Of a stretch of 64,000 nt of DNA, positions 53,002 to 62,185 are shown in pieces (within the stretch, counting starts at the first letter, position 1; each line of letters starts with the position of its first letter). The DNA comes from Belliella filtrata (GTDB lineage: Bacteria; Bacteroidota; Bacteroidia; Cytophagales; Cyclobacteriaceae), in assembly GCF_022549775.1 (NCBI RefSeq), contig NZ_JAKZGP010000006.1, forward strand, positions 48,938 through 112,937. The letters are read 5' to 3'. Below the pieces are notes generated by a model. That model searched no databases, was not told the DNA's origin, and worked only from the letters and a program-made list of their open reading frames with translations. The position numbers and the translations under genes were made by a program.

Positions 53002-56000
53002 ATGAGAAAAATTCTAGCCATCATACTACTTTCATGCATTTTATGGAATTCAAACGCGCAAAATCTGGGGTATTTTATGCAACCATCAATACATGGAAAC
53101 ACCATTGTTTTTGTCTCAGAAGGTGACCTCTGGAAAGTATCTACCCAAGGAGGTGAAGCTACCAGACTGACTACCCACCATGGTGATGAAAGCATGCCCA
53201 AAATCTCCCCTGACGGTAAGTGGATTGCTTATGCAGCCTCATATGAAGGCCCTACAGAGATATATATTATACCTATGACAGGTGGAATCCCTAAAAGATT
53301 GACCTATGAAGCCTCCCCTTCCTACCCTACTTCGTGGCAATCTCCAGAAGTATTGGCTTATACTACAAATCAATATGCTACGCTTCCTCAGCTGCAAACT
53401 GTTACTATAAATATCGGAACAGGAAAGAGGGACATATTACCTCTAGAGATGGCTGCTGAAGGTAGCTTTACGACAGACGGAAATACCTATTTTTTTGTAC
53501 GGCCTACATTTCACAATAATGTAACCAAAAGGTATGAAGGTGGTACTGCCCGACAAGTTTGGAAATACACAAACGGTGAGCCAGAGGCTATCAAACTAAC
53601 TAATGACTACAAAGGAGAAGACCATCACCCAACATTTCATGAAGAAAAATTATACTTTTTATCCTCTAGAGACGGGATCCAAAACATTTGGTCTATGGAT
53701 AAAAATGGGGCTAATATTAAACAGATAACCAAAGAAACCACCTACGATGTTAGAGAATTTTCTGTTCATAAAAATAAAATAGCCTACCGTGTTGGTGCAG
53801 ATATTTTTGTGCATAACCTTCAAGATCAATCTAATCAAAAACTGTCCATTTCCCTGAACTCTGACTTCGAACACCTTCGCGAAAAGTGGATATCTGATCC
53901 TCAAAATTACATCTCAGATATTTCAGTGAGCAATGATGGAGAACAAATTGCTCTGACTGCTAGAGGGAGAAGCTTTGTTGTTCCAGCAAAATCAGGAAGG
54001 ACTATTAGAATAGATAGGAAAGATGGAGTAAGATTTCGGGAAGCTTCGTTTACACCAGATGGAAAATCCTTATTCCTATTTTCAGATAAAAGTGGAGAAT
54101 TTGAAATCCATCAGTATGATAGTAAAGGACTTTCAGAAGGTAAACAGATTACTAAAGATGGAAAAACTTTAAGGTCTAATTTGACGCCTTCACCAGATGG
54201 TAAAAAAATCGCCTATACCGATCTCAATAGAGACTTGTGGATCCTTGAAGTGGCTGGTGGGAACCAAGTTAAAGTTTCCACTAACAGAGAAGGCATAAGC
54301 GGATCATTGGCTTGGTCACCTGACAGCCAATGGCTTGCATACAGTCAATCAGCTTCCAATACTTTCAATCAAATCTTTGCTTATAACTTCACAACGGGAA
54401 AGCGAATTCCAATCACTACTGACAAAGCCAATAGTACAAACCCTCAGTGGAGTACTGATGGTAATTGGATCTATTTTCTTTCTGACAGAAACTTCCAAAC
54501 CAAAGTCGGTTCTCCATGGGGAACAAGGCAGCCAGAGCCATATTGGAACAAGCAAATGAAGATCTATCATATTGCGCTGAAAAATGACCTTGTATCACCA
54601 TTTCACTTCAATCATGAACTTAAAGATGAAAAGAAAAAAGACGATGATAAAAAAGCTGAAATTAAAGTAGACATTGAAGAAGCGGGATTGATGAGTAGGC
54701 TTAGAGAAGTCCCTGTGCCTGCCGGCAATTACAGGGGGCTTATGGTCACAGACAAGGCAATCTACTACCTTAGCGACCCAACAGACGAAGGTAAATACAA
54801 CCTGACCATGACGATGATCGATGCTAAAGTAGAGCAAAAAACTTTTATCGAAAATGTCAGGAGATTTATACCTTCTTTGAACAATAAGTACATTTTCGTA
54901 ACTGTTGGAGGCAATCATCATGTAGTAGAGGTCAAAAATTCCCCAATCAGTAGCTTAGCAGATTTGAAACTAGATTTAAGCAAATGGAACTTCTCTATAG
55001 ATCCCAAAGAAGATTGGATGCAGCTGTACACAGATGCATGGCGAATGGAAAGAGATTACTACTATGACCCTGGCATGCATGGAGTAGACTGGGACAAAAT
55101 GTATGGAAAATACCTCCCTTTGGCAGAGCGTGTGACTACTCGATCAGAACTTTCAGATGTGCTTGGGGAGCTCATTGGAGAGCTAAGTGTACTCCATACC
55201 AGTGTGGGAGGAGGCGACCTCAGAAGAGGCCAAGATAATATTAGCTTAGGATTACTGGGTGCGAAACTTTCAAAATCAGAAGCACCTAAAGGTTTCAAAA
55301 TTGATTATATCTATCAAACTGATCCAGACTATCCTGATGAAGCATCCCCACTCGCCCATCCCGATGTCAATATCAAAGTAAACACAATCATCACTCACAT
55401 AGACGGAGAGCCTGTATACGATGTCATGGATATCAATTACTTCTTGAGAGACAAAGCTGGAAAACAAGTTCGAATTGCTATGACTGATGAAAAAGGCAGT
55501 AAGCTCGAGGATAAAATATTGATCCCAATGGATGCGAGGGCTGAGTCCAACTTAAGATACAACGATTGGGAATTTTCGCGTCGATTAGCTGTTGATGAGG
55601 CTTCTGAAGGTGAAATTGGCTATGTTCATCTGCGTGCTATGACTACAAGTGATATCAGTCAATGGTACAGAGATTTCTATCCTCAATTCAAAAAATCAGG
55701 ACTAATCGTAGATGTACGTCACAATCGCGGAGGTAACATTGATAGCTTTATCTTAGAAAAATTGATGAGAGAAGCGTTCTTCTTTTGGAAAAACAGAGAG
55801 GGAGAACCTTACTGGAACATGCAATATGCATTTAGAGGTCACTTAGTCTTACTCGTGGATGAATTTACTGCATCAGATGGAGAAGCATTTGCGGAGGGCT
55901 TTAGAAGACTAAAGCTTGGAGACGCTATTGGTGCAAGAACATGGGGTGGCGAAGTATGGCTTTCTGGCGCCAACACACTTACAGACAATGGTGTAGCTAG

Positions 56001-56223
56001 AGCACCAATGATGGGAGTGTATGGTGAAGAAGGTGAATGGTTGATAGAAGGTGAAGGCTTTATTCCTGACATAGAAGTTATCAATCTACCGAAAGCAACT
56101 TTTGAAGGAAAAGATGCTCAACTTGAAGCAGCTATAAAACATCTCAAGGAATTGATCAAAAATGACCCTAGGCCAGTACCTTCACCACCTGCATACCCAG
56201 ACAAATCATTTAATAATAATTAA
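53002..56223 (+). CDS. Tricorn-like S41-family serine protease, exported
   Basis: 1073 aa. Signal peptide (MRKILAIILLSCILWNSNA). Residues about 25-320 and 320-590 are two WD40-like PD40 beta-propellers with repeats such as DESMPKISPDGKWIAYAAS. A charged insert follows (DEKKKDDDKKAEIKVD, about 540-556). A helical core domain (about 680-760, DAWRMERDYYYDPGMHGVDWDKMY) is followed by a PDZ domain (about 765-850) and the S41 catalytic domain (GLIVDVRHNRGGNIDS; Ser in DEFTASDGEAFAEGF; GARTWGGEVWLSG). This is the architecture of tricorn protease, which trims oligopeptides. The signal peptide points to the periplasm, unlike the archaeal enzyme. Confidence 0.93.
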   Translation: MRKILAIILLSCILWNSNAQNLGYFMQPSIHGNTIVFVSEGDLWKVSTQGGEATRLTTHHGDESMPKISPDGKWIAYAASYEGPTEIYIIPMTGGIPKRLTYEASPSYPTSWQSPEVLAYTTNQYATLPQLQTVTINIGTGKRDILPLEMAAEGSFTTDGNTYFFVRPTFHNNVTKRYEGGTARQVWKYTNGEPEAIKLTNDYKGEDHHPTFHEEKLYFLSSRDGIQNIWSMDKNGANIKQITKETTYDVREFSVHKNKIAYRVGADIFVHNLQDQSNQKLSISLNSDFEHLREKWISDPQNYISDISVSNDGEQIALTARGRSFVVPAKSGRTIRIDRKDGVRFREASFTPDGKSLFLFSDKSGEFEIHQYDSKGLSEGKQITKDGKTLRSNLTPSPDGKKIAYTDLNRDLWILEVAGGNQVKVSTNREGISGSLAWSPDSQWLAYSQSASNTFNQIFAYNFTTGKRIPITTDKANSTNPQWSTDGNWIYFLSDRNFQTKVGSPWGTRQPEPYWNKQMKIYHIALKNDLVSPFHFNHELKDEKKKDDDKKAEIKVDIEEAGLMSRLREVPVPAGNYRGLMVTDKAIYYLSDPTDEGKYNLTMTMIDAKVEQKTFIENVRRFIPSLNNKYIFVTVGGNHHVVEVKNSPISSLADLKLDLSKWNFSIDPKEDWMQLYTDAWRMERDYYYDPGMHGVDWDKMYGKYLPLAERVTTRSELSDVLGELIGELSVLHTSVGGGDLRRGQDNISLGLLGAKLSKSEAPKGFKIDYIYQTDPDYPDEASPLAHPDVNIKVNTIITHIDGEPVYDVMDINYFLRDKAGKQVRIAMTDEKGSKLEDKILIPMDARAESNLRYNDWEFSRRLAVDEASEGEIGYVHLRAMTTSDISQWYRDFYPQFKKSGLIVDVRHNRGGNIDSFILEKLMREAFFFWKNREGEPYWNMQYAFRGHLVLLVDEFTASDGEAFAEGFRRLKLGDAIGARTWGGEVWLSGANTLTDNGVARAPMMGVYGEEGEWLIEGEGFIPDIEVINLPKATFEGKDAQLEAAIKHLKELIKNDPRPVPSPPAYPDKSFNNN

Positions 56224-56277
56224 TTCACTCGAAATTAATTCCTTCTTGATATTGATCTAATAATTTAGGTTATTTGA

Positions 56278-56322
56278 GAGATGATAGTGCGAATCACCAA
56301 TTCAATACTATCATCTCTTTTT
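56278..56322 (+). terminator. Terminator of the tricorn-like gene
   Basis: GAGATGATAGT (56278-56288) pairs perfectly with ACTATCATCTC (56307-56317), followed by five T. It lies 54 bases after the stop. Confidence 0.85.
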
Positions 56323-56349
56323 ATTATCACCCCAATTTGAATTATTACT

Positions 56350-56781
56350 ATGAATAATATCAGTCAATTTGAAACTGTTTTACTAATCGATGATGATCCT
56401 GTGATCAGTGCTTTAGTTGCCAGATTATTCAGGAAGACAGGCTATTATCACAAGCTTTGGAAGTTTACTAATGGATTGGAAGCTTTTTATTATATGGGAC
56501 ATCTACTTTCTTTACAAAAAGAATACTACCATAAAAAACCTATCCTTATCATTTTAGATTTAAACATGCCTGATTACAATGGTTGGGATTTTTTAGAAAT
56601 GTTCGAAGACCTAGATCATTCTTTGAAAGGAATATTCAACATTGTGGTACTTAGTAGCTCAGAAAGTAGGGATGATATTGAAAAAGTCAATGACAATAGA
56701 AATGTGCAAGGGTATATCATCAAGCCCAAAAATATCACTGAAATTAATAATATTGAGGAGTTTTTTGTCTTTGCACGATAA
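56350..56781 (+). CDS. Single-domain response regulator
   Basis: 143 aa, one REC domain. The acidic pair lies in LLIDDDP (about 11-17), the phospho-acceptor is Asp70 in ILDLNMPDYNG, Ser/Thr in VLSSSES, and the conserved Lys in YIIKPKN. There is no output domain. No histidine kinase is nearby; such CheY-like proteins in Bacteroidota often belong to orphan phosphorelays. A hairpin with a G-U pair (about 56841-56873) lies 60 bases downstream and may end its transcript. Confidence 0.88.
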   Translation: MNNISQFETVLLIDDDPVISALVARLFRKTGYYHKLWKFTNGLEAFYYMGHLLSLQKEYYHKKPILIILDLNMPDYNGWDFLEMFEDLDHSLKGIFNIVVLSSSESRDDIEKVNDNRNVQGYIIKPKNITEINNIEEFFVFAR

Positions 56782-56914
56782 ATCAAATGTTTAATAAAAT
56801 TTGAAATCCTGTTTAGTTTTAGTCCGTATTGCAAAAAAAAACCTTGAAAATCTAAGCAATACTCCAGGGTTTTGTGCTATTTTTAAATCACAACAAGCTT
56901 CTCTTCCACTCAAC

Positions 56915-57256
56915 TTAAGAGGATTTTTCTCCTAACAAGAGAATCTGCTCAGCAATGATTTCAGTGACATACTTTTTATTCCCCTCTTTATCATCAAAAG
57001 TCCTATTTGTCAATTTCCCAACTACACCAATTTCTGAACCTTTATCGGTGTACTTTTCTAAAAATACTTGCTGCTTTGTCCCAAGCAATCACATTATGCC
57101 ATGTGGTCTCCTCCACTTTTTCTCCATTGGCATTCTTGTAATACTCATTTGTAGCCATGCGAAAAGAAGCTTTTTTCTACCCGCTTTCAAATTGATAATC
57201 TCTGGTTTGGCTGCTAATCTCCCGATTAGTTGAACCCTGTTTCTGATACTACTCCT
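56915..57256 (-). pseudogene. ssb: Broken single-stranded DNA-binding protein gene
   Basis: On the minus strand the pieces spell a whole SSB: IRNRVQLIGRLAAKPEI, then after a shift MATNEYYKNANGEKVEETTWH and NVIAWDKAASIF, then after another shift YTDKGSEIGVVGKLTNRTF, DDKEGNKKYVTEIIAEQILL and a stop at 56915. Three lesions are visible: AGG where the start ATG should be (57254-57256), one A missing from an A-run near 57172, and one A extra in an A-run near 57063. The two A-run indels could be sequencing artefacts, but the lost start codon is independent of them. The copy looks like a stand-alone ssb of the kind carried by mobile elements. Confidence 0.85.
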
Positions 57257-57711
57257 TTTAAATATTTGTTTTGGTTAAAGGTCTCGCCGTTACATTTATC
57301 AGCTCTCATCAAATTTCTATAAATGTGATTTATCTGTCGGGCTCAATTCGTTTAAAACCGATTATAATCGTTTAAAAGAGGGGGGGTTTCTGCCCCCCCT
57401 TGATCACTACCTATTAAAAACTTCACAAAGGACTTACAAACAATCAAATTTTAATGACTTCAATAGGCTAAATTGAATTTCCTTCCAAATTTTCATTCCT
57501 GTAGCATATCCTTCCCAAATTGCCATAGCATGTTTTATCTACTTCTGCTTTTGATTTGTTCTCAATAAATCATCTTTTTGAAAAAGTCAGTTTTGAAGGA
57601 TTAATATCGGTATTATGAAACTTAATACTTACATCAAATAATTCTTTTCTCAAATATTAAGAAAGACATCCATTTAGTAGTATTTTTGGAATTCAAAAAC
57701 CTATTAATACA
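57257..57711. other. 455-bp gene-free region between broken ssb and pfkA
   Basis: It contains the former ssb leader, a 7-G/7-C hairpin (57379-57400), two nearby copies of CGTTTAAAA, and a minus-strand 30-codon frame (57434-57526, MAIWEGYATGMKIW start) ending ahead of the hairpin. This frame is too short to call but has sensible composition. TATTTTTG at 57681-57688 fits the TAnnTTTG -7 box and lies 23 bases before the pfkA ATG. Confidence 0.55.
57379..57400. terminator. Homopolymer G/C hairpin
   Basis: A plus seven G pairs with seven C plus T around a 6-base loop (TTTCTG). On the minus strand it is followed by CTCTTTT. The pure G/C stem is exceptional in this AT-rich genome. It may be a terminator for a minus-strand transcript entering the old ssb region. 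Confidence 0.5.
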
Positions 57712-58686
57712 ATGAAAAAAATTGCAGTTTTCACTTCTGGAGGAGATGCTCCCGGAATGAATGCATGTATAAGAGCTGTAGTGCGTACTGCCATCTATCA
57801 TGGAGTAGAAGTATATGGTATCACCTATGGTTACGATGGTTTGATCAACGGAAATATCAAACGAATGCAGTCAAACTCAGTGAGTAATATAGTTCAAAGA
57901 GGTGGTACTATCTTGAAATCAGCAAGAAGTGAGGAGTTTAGAACGAAAGAAGGCAGACAAAAAGCTTATGAACAATTGAAGTCACTCGGAATTGAAGGAC
58001 TTGTTGCTATCGGAGGAGATGGAACTTTCACTGGAGCCAAGTTATTCTTTGAAGAATTCGGTATTCCAACCATCGGTTGCCCAGGAACAATCGATAACGA
58101 TATCTATGGAACAGATTATACGATCGGATTCGACACAGCTGTGAATACAGCTTTGGAAGCCATAGATAAGATTAGAGATACTGCTGCAGCGCATGATAGG
58201 ATTTTCTTCATCGAAGTGATGGGTAGAGATAGCGGATATATAGCTGTAGAATGTGGTATAGGTGGAGGTGCCGAATTTGTTATGGTACCCGAAACAGAGA
58301 CTGATATCAAAAAAGTAGTAAAGTCATTGAAAAACCAACGAAAATCTAGATCCTCAAGCATCATTGTGGTAGCTGAGGGAGATGAAGAAGGTAATGCTGA
58401 CTTGATCATGGAAAAAGTCAAAGTAAAAATCAATGATGAGGACAAAGAGTTCAAAGTAACTACACTTGGTCATATTCAGAGGGGTGGAAATCCTACAGCA
58501 AGAGACAGGGTATTGGCTTCTAGATGCGGAATGGCCGCGGTCGAAGGGCTAATGAATGGTGAGTCAAACTGTATGGCTGGTGTAATGAATGGCGATGTCG
58601 TATATACCCCATTTGCTGACTGTATTGGCTTGACCAAACCATTAAAAGAAGACCATTTGAGGTTAATCGAAATTCTAAGCATTTAA
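57712..58686 (+). CDS. pfkA: 6-phosphofructokinase, ATP-dependent type
   Basis: 324 aa. The first committed enzyme of glycolysis. ATP loop FTSGGDAPGMNACIRAVVR (8-26), GGDGTFTGA, catalytic TIDNDIYGTD, and MGRDSGYIA for fructose 6-phosphate. The positions that in PPi-dependent enzymes become Asp and Lys are both Gly here (GGDGT and PGTIDND), so ATP is the expected donor. Length matches the short bacterial PfkA. A small membrane protein gene follows after 5 bases. Confidence 0.95.
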   Translation: MKKIAVFTSGGDAPGMNACIRAVVRTAIYHGVEVYGITYGYDGLINGNIKRMQSNSVSNIVQRGGTILKSARSEEFRTKEGRQKAYEQLKSLGIEGLVAIGGDGTFTGAKLFFEEFGIPTIGCPGTIDNDIYGTDYTIGFDTAVNTALEAIDKIRDTAAAHDRIFFIEVMGRDSGYIAVECGIGGGAEFVMVPETETDIKKVVKSLKNQRKSRSSSIIVVAEGDEEGNADLIMEKVKVKINDEDKEFKVTTLGHIQRGGNPTARDRVLASRCGMAAVEGLMNGESNCMAGVMNGDVVYTPFADCIGLTKPLKEDHLRLIEILSI

Positions 58687-58691
58687 AAGAT

Positions 58692-59048
58692 ATGGGATTT
58701 ATTCCAATTATTTTGACAATGGTAGGCGCCATCATGTTATTCATCATGGTGGTAAAACAATCCATCGCTCAAAAGCGAGTAAATATTGAAACACTTACTC
58801 AAAAAGTAGCTCACCAATGGAGTATACTGACTAATGGAGACGTAAAATCACAACCCTCATTAGATAGCCTAAGTCAAATAATCAAATCGGATAAACCACA
58901 GCTTCAAAAAGATCAACTCCAACAATACGAAAGTACCATCAAAGACTCATTGATTCAAGCAAAATTGATGAGGGTACAACATAATAAATTGATTTCAAAA
59001 AGACCATATAGCTTTGTAGCAAAAATTTTTGGCTACAAAGCCATTTGA
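58692..59048 (+). CDS. Small membrane-anchored protein of unknown function
   Basis: 118 aa. One N-terminal helix (FIPIILTMVGAIMLFIMVV) is followed by a polar, probably helical tail facing the cytoplasm. No family is recognised. It starts 5 bases after pfkA, so it is likely co-transcribed and coupled to it. Its 3' end overlaps the 3' end of the convergent miaA gene by 16 bases. Confidence 0.7.
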   Translation: MGFIPIILTMVGAIMLFIMVVKQSIAQKRVNIETLTQKVAHQWSILTNGDVKSQPSLDSLSQIIKSDKPQLQKDQLQQYESTIKDSLIQAKLMRVQHNKLISKRPYSFVAKIFGYKAI

Positions 59049-59959
59049 TCTTTTACATAGGATATGATTTCATCAAATTGACTTGGTTCAAACCATGTAA
59101 TTTCTTCATCTCTTTTGAACCAAGTCATTTGACGCTTAGCATAGCGCCTAGAATTCCTTTTCAAAAGCCTGATAGCCTCTTCTTTATCATACTCTCCAGC
59201 CAGATATCCAAAAATTTCTGTGTAACCAACAGTTTGTAAAGCATTCAAATCCTTAAATGGATAAAGGCTCGCAGCTTCTTCAAATAAGCCTTTTTCAATC
59301 ATTTCATCCATTCTTTGATCTATTCTCTGGTAAAGTTCATCCCTATTTCTGGTTAAACCTACCTTGAAAATACCAAATGGCCTAGTTACCTTTTTTCTAA
59401 TCCTAAAACTACTGAATGGCTTCCCAGTACCTTCATATACTTCAAGTGCACGCATCAGTCTTTGAGGATTATTCAGATCTACTTGCGTATAATATAAAGG
59501 GTCTACTGCCTTCAACTTTTCTTGCAAAACACCAATCCCCTCAATTTCAAATAACTTTATAAGAGAAGCCCTGATCGTTGGGTCTATATCGGGGATATCA
59601 TCAAAGCCTTTGCAGATGGCATCTACATACAATCCTGACCCACCAGTCATGATCATCACATCTTTACTTTTAAATTTTTCTTCCAGCAACTCCAAAACTT
59701 CCTTTTCATAAGTCTTTACATCATAACCTTGATGAATGGATAGGTTATCAATAAAGTGATGCTTGATAGATAAAAGTTCAGTTTCATTAGGCTTGGCAGT
59801 CCCCAAATTCATTTCTTTGAAAAATTGCCTACTATCACATGAAATAATTTCTGATTCAAATTTTTTAGCTAACTTTAAACACAAATCAGTTTTACCTACA
59901 GCTGTAGGTCCAATTATCACCAGTAAGAATTTCCCATTACCCTCAATATTCATTTTCAA
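59033..59959 (-). CDS. miaA: tRNA dimethylallyltransferase
   Basis: 308 aa. It adds the dimethylallyl group to A37 of tRNAs reading U-starting codons. P-loop GPTAVGKTD (17-25), the SCDSRQFFKEMNLGTAKPN segment, DNLSIHQGYDVKTYEKE, and the tRNA-binding RYAKRQMTWFKRD near the end are all present and in order. Its stop lies inside the end of the convergent gene. It is divergent from the REC-Hpt gene with only 38 bases between starts. Confidence 0.95.
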   Translation of the reverse strand: MKMNIEGNGKFLLVIIGPTAVGKTDLCLKLAKKFESEIISCDSRQFFKEMNLGTAKPNETELLSIKHHFIDNLSIHQGYDVKTYEKEVLELLEEKFKSKDVMIMTGGSGLYVDAICKGFDDIPDIDPTIRASLIKLFEIEGIGVLQEKLKAVDPLYYTQVDLNNPQRLMRALEVYEGTGKPFSSFRIRKKVTRPFGIFKVGLTRNRDELYQRIDQRMDEMIEKGLFEEAASLYPFKDLNALQTVGYTEIFGYLAGEYDKEEAIRLLKRNSRRYAKRQMTWFKRDEEITWFEPSQFDEIISYVKDQMAL

Positions 59960-59997
59960 AGCATCTGTTTAGGTTGCAAAATTACCATTATTTATAG

Positions 59998-60762
59998 ATG
60001 AAACATAAAAAGGTATTAATAGTAGAGGACAATGCGCTTAATAGAAGGCTGTTTGAACACATCATGGGACAAGAATATGAAGTTAAATTCGCAAAAAATG
60101 GGCTTGAAGGAATCGAATCGCTCAGAAACGATCATTTTGACCTCATCCTATTAGATATCCAAATGCCAGTGATGGACGGAATAAGCACCCTAGCGATCAT
60201 CAAAAGCGAACAGTTGACCAACTCCCCTATCATCGCTACATCAGCATTTGCCAATCAAGCTGACCGAGATTATTTTGTTTCAACAGGATTTAATGATTTT
60301 ATTCCAAAACCTATAAAGCCCAGATCATTTCTGGAAGTCATTTCAAATTATATCAACAGCGATTCAAGTAAACAGCATGAAAGAGTAATTATAGATCTTG
60401 ATCAGTTTGAGATTTTAGACATGAAAGTTATTGATCAGCTCTTGAAATATAATTCATGGGACAATATTCGGTTGGTTTATGATGAATTCATCGATGAAAC
60501 ATCTTCATTACTGGATGAGATCGAATCTTTGATAAAAATCAAAAATTACCCACTTATAGGCGATAAATTACATATCATAAAAGGTAATTCAGGAACATTA
60601 GGTGCAAAAAAAATCTTTAATTGCTCCAAAGAGTTTGAAAACGATATAAAAAATAGCATTTTTGATCATGCTTTGGAAGACTATCTTCTTCTGAAGGATC
60701 AATTTAAGTCATTTCAATTACACATAAACAACCATAACATTTTGACCCATGGCGGAAAATAA
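59998..60762 (+). CDS. Response regulator with C-terminal Hpt domain
   Basis: 254 aa. The REC domain (1-120) has the Glu10-Asp11 pair, phospho-acceptor Asp53 in LLDIQMPVMDG, and Lys104 in IPKPIKP. The Hpt domain (about 140-250) carries the phosphotransfer histidine His192 in LHIIKGNSGTLGA. This can pass phosphate between partners. The next gene is a lone REC protein overlapping by 14 bases, an obvious recipient. No histidine kinase is in the window, so the relay must be fed from elsewhere. Confidence 0.9.
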   Translation: MKHKKVLIVEDNALNRRLFEHIMGQEYEVKFAKNGLEGIESLRNDHFDLILLDIQMPVMDGISTLAIIKSEQLTNSPIIATSAFANQADRDYFVSTGFNDFIPKPIKPRSFLEVISNYINSDSSKQHERVIIDLDQFEILDMKVIDQLLKYNSWDNIRLVYDEFIDETSSLLDEIESLIKIKNYPLIGDKLHIIKGNSGTLGAKKIFNCSKEFENDIKNSIFDHALEDYLLLKDQFKSFQLHINNHNILTHGGK

Positions 60763-61126
60763 AAAGGTACTTGTCGCAGAAGACAGTTCTGTCATTATTA
60801 ATTTGACAAAAAATGTTTTGATGTTTGAAAAGTACGTCATCACAGCAGTGAAGAATGGTAAGCAAGTTCTAGAGAAATTAGCGAAAGAAGATTTTGACCT
60901 AATTCTAATGGATATCAATATGCCCATCATGGATGGGATAGAGTGCACCAAGATGATCAGGACATTAAGTGACAAAAAGAAAGCTAGTATTCCAGTAATC
61001 GCAATTACAGGTAACTACAAAAACTATACTTTGGATGATTTCAAAAAAGCAGGTCTTAATGATTACATCCAAAAGCCACTAGACTACGACAAGCTTTTGG
61101 CTACAGTCAAAAAACACTTATCTTAA
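60749..61126 (+). CDS. CheY-like single-domain response regulator
   Basis: 125 aa, REC only. Acidic residues AEDSS, Asp55 in LMDINMPIMDG, Thr in AITGNYK, and Lys in YIQKPLD. It starts within the end of the REC-Hpt gene and is therefore translationally coupled to it; it is likely the terminal or intermediate receiver of that phosphorelay. Confidence 0.9.
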   Translation: MAENKKVLVAEDSSVIINLTKNVLMFEKYVITAVKNGKQVLEKLAKEDFDLILMDINMPIMDGIECTKMIRTLSDKKKASIPVIAITGNYKNYTLDDFKKAGLNDYIQKPLDYDKLLATVKKHLS

Positions 61127-61142
61127 ACAAAGGTTATAAGCT

Positions 61143-61421
61143 ATGGCAGTCAAATATACAAAAAGCTATCTCGACAAGCTTGAGAACTTATTTGCTTCCT
61201 CTGCTTTCATCTTGCGGTATGAAAAAGGTAATTTCAAGTCAGGTTATTGCATACTCAAAGACAACAAAGTCGTCATTGTCAATAAGTACTACACCTTAGA
61301 AGGAAAGATCAATACCTTAATTGATATCGTTAAAGAAATTGGTTTCACACCCAAAGATTTTATTGATAAAAAAAATCAAGATTTCTTAAGTGAACTCCAG
61401 CAAACTTCATTAGCGCTTTGA
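61143..61421 (+). CDS. Conserved small protein of unknown function
   Basis: 92 aa, soluble, no signal or helix. The alternating pattern (AFILRYEKGNFKSGYCILKDNKVVIVNKYYTLEGKI) suggests a small alpha/beta fold. It lies 16 bases after the REC gene and overlaps the next gene (stop TGA inside TTGA). Its place in a tight five-gene run suggests co-expression, but no function can be given. Confidence 0.75.
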   Translation: MAVKYTKSYLDKLENLFASSAFILRYEKGNFKSGYCILKDNKVVIVNKYYTLEGKINTLIDIVKEIGFTPKDFIDKKNQDFLSELQQTSLAL

Positions 61422-62185
61422 AAATTACATTTTTGGGAACTGGAACTTCTCAGGGTGTTCCTGTGATTGGTTGCGATTGTCCTGTATGCAGTTCCCTTGA
61501 TTATAGGGACAAAAGGCTTAGAAGCTCAATACATATTCAGTCTCAAGAAGCCAGCATTGTCATCGATACTGGCCCAGACTTTAGATCTCAGATGCTTAGA
61601 GAACGCATCCCAAAGCTTGATGCTGTAGTTTTTACGCATGAGCACAAAGACCACACTGCTGGACTTGATGATATCAGACCGTATAACTTCATGCAACAGT
61701 TGGATATGCCCGTATATGCTACCCCAAGGGTATTAGATCAGATCAAAAGGGAATATTCCTATATATTTGAGGAAGTTAAGTACCCAGGCGTCCCCCAAGT
61801 TCAAGCCGTACCTATCTCGAAAAGTAAATCCTTCCACATCAGTGATCTCCAATTCACACCGATAGAAGTCATGCACTACAGACTACCTGTACTGGGATTT
61901 AGAATAGGCGACTTCACCTATATCACAGATGCTAAAACTATAGCAGGTGATGAGTTAGAAAAGATCAAAGGTACAAAAACACTCGTGATCAATGCCCTTC
62001 AAAGAACTCACCACATATCTCACTTCACTTTGGATGAAGCAATACAGCTGATCGAAACTTTGCAACCACAACAAGCGTACCTTACGCATATCAGCCATAA
62101 ACTTGGTAATCATGAAGAAGTTGAAAAACTTCTGCCTGATCACATCAAGTTGGCATATGATGGACTGAAAATAGACGTTTCGTAA
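61418..62185 (+). CDS. Metallo-beta-lactamase-fold hydrolase, PhnP-like
   Basis: 255 aa. The start codon is TTG at 61418, overlapping the previous stop (TTGA); the product begins MKITFLGTGTSQG, which is the conserved family start, so the TTG is well supported. Metal ligands: HEHKDHTAG (about 76-84), plus later His and Asp residues. A Cys cluster GCDCPVC (18-24) is typical of the PhnP/YcbJ group, which includes phosphodiesterases. The substrate is unknown. The NFACT gene ATG overlaps its stop (TAATG). Confidence 0.88.
   Translation: MKITFLGTGTSQGVPVIGCDCPVCSSLDYRDKRLRSSIHIQSQEASIVIDTGPDFRSQMLRERIPKLDAVVFTHEHKDHTAGLDDIRPYNFMQQLDMPVYATPRVLDQIKREYSYIFEEVKYPGVPQVQAVPISKSKSFHISDLQFTPIEVMHYRLPVLGFRIGDFTYITDAKTIAGDELEKIKGTKTLVINALQRTHHISHFTLDEAIQLIETLQPQQAYLTHISHKLGNHEEVEKLLPDHIKLAYDGLKIDVS

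Noticed and set aside
56955..57233. 92-codon plus-strand open frame
   Set aside because: It is the antisense of the broken ssb; the minus-strand pieces match SSB throughout, while this product matches nothing.
57345..57378. Two copies of CGTTTAAAA as a possible CRISPR start
   Set aside because: There are only two short copies with no regular spacers and no cas genes in the window.
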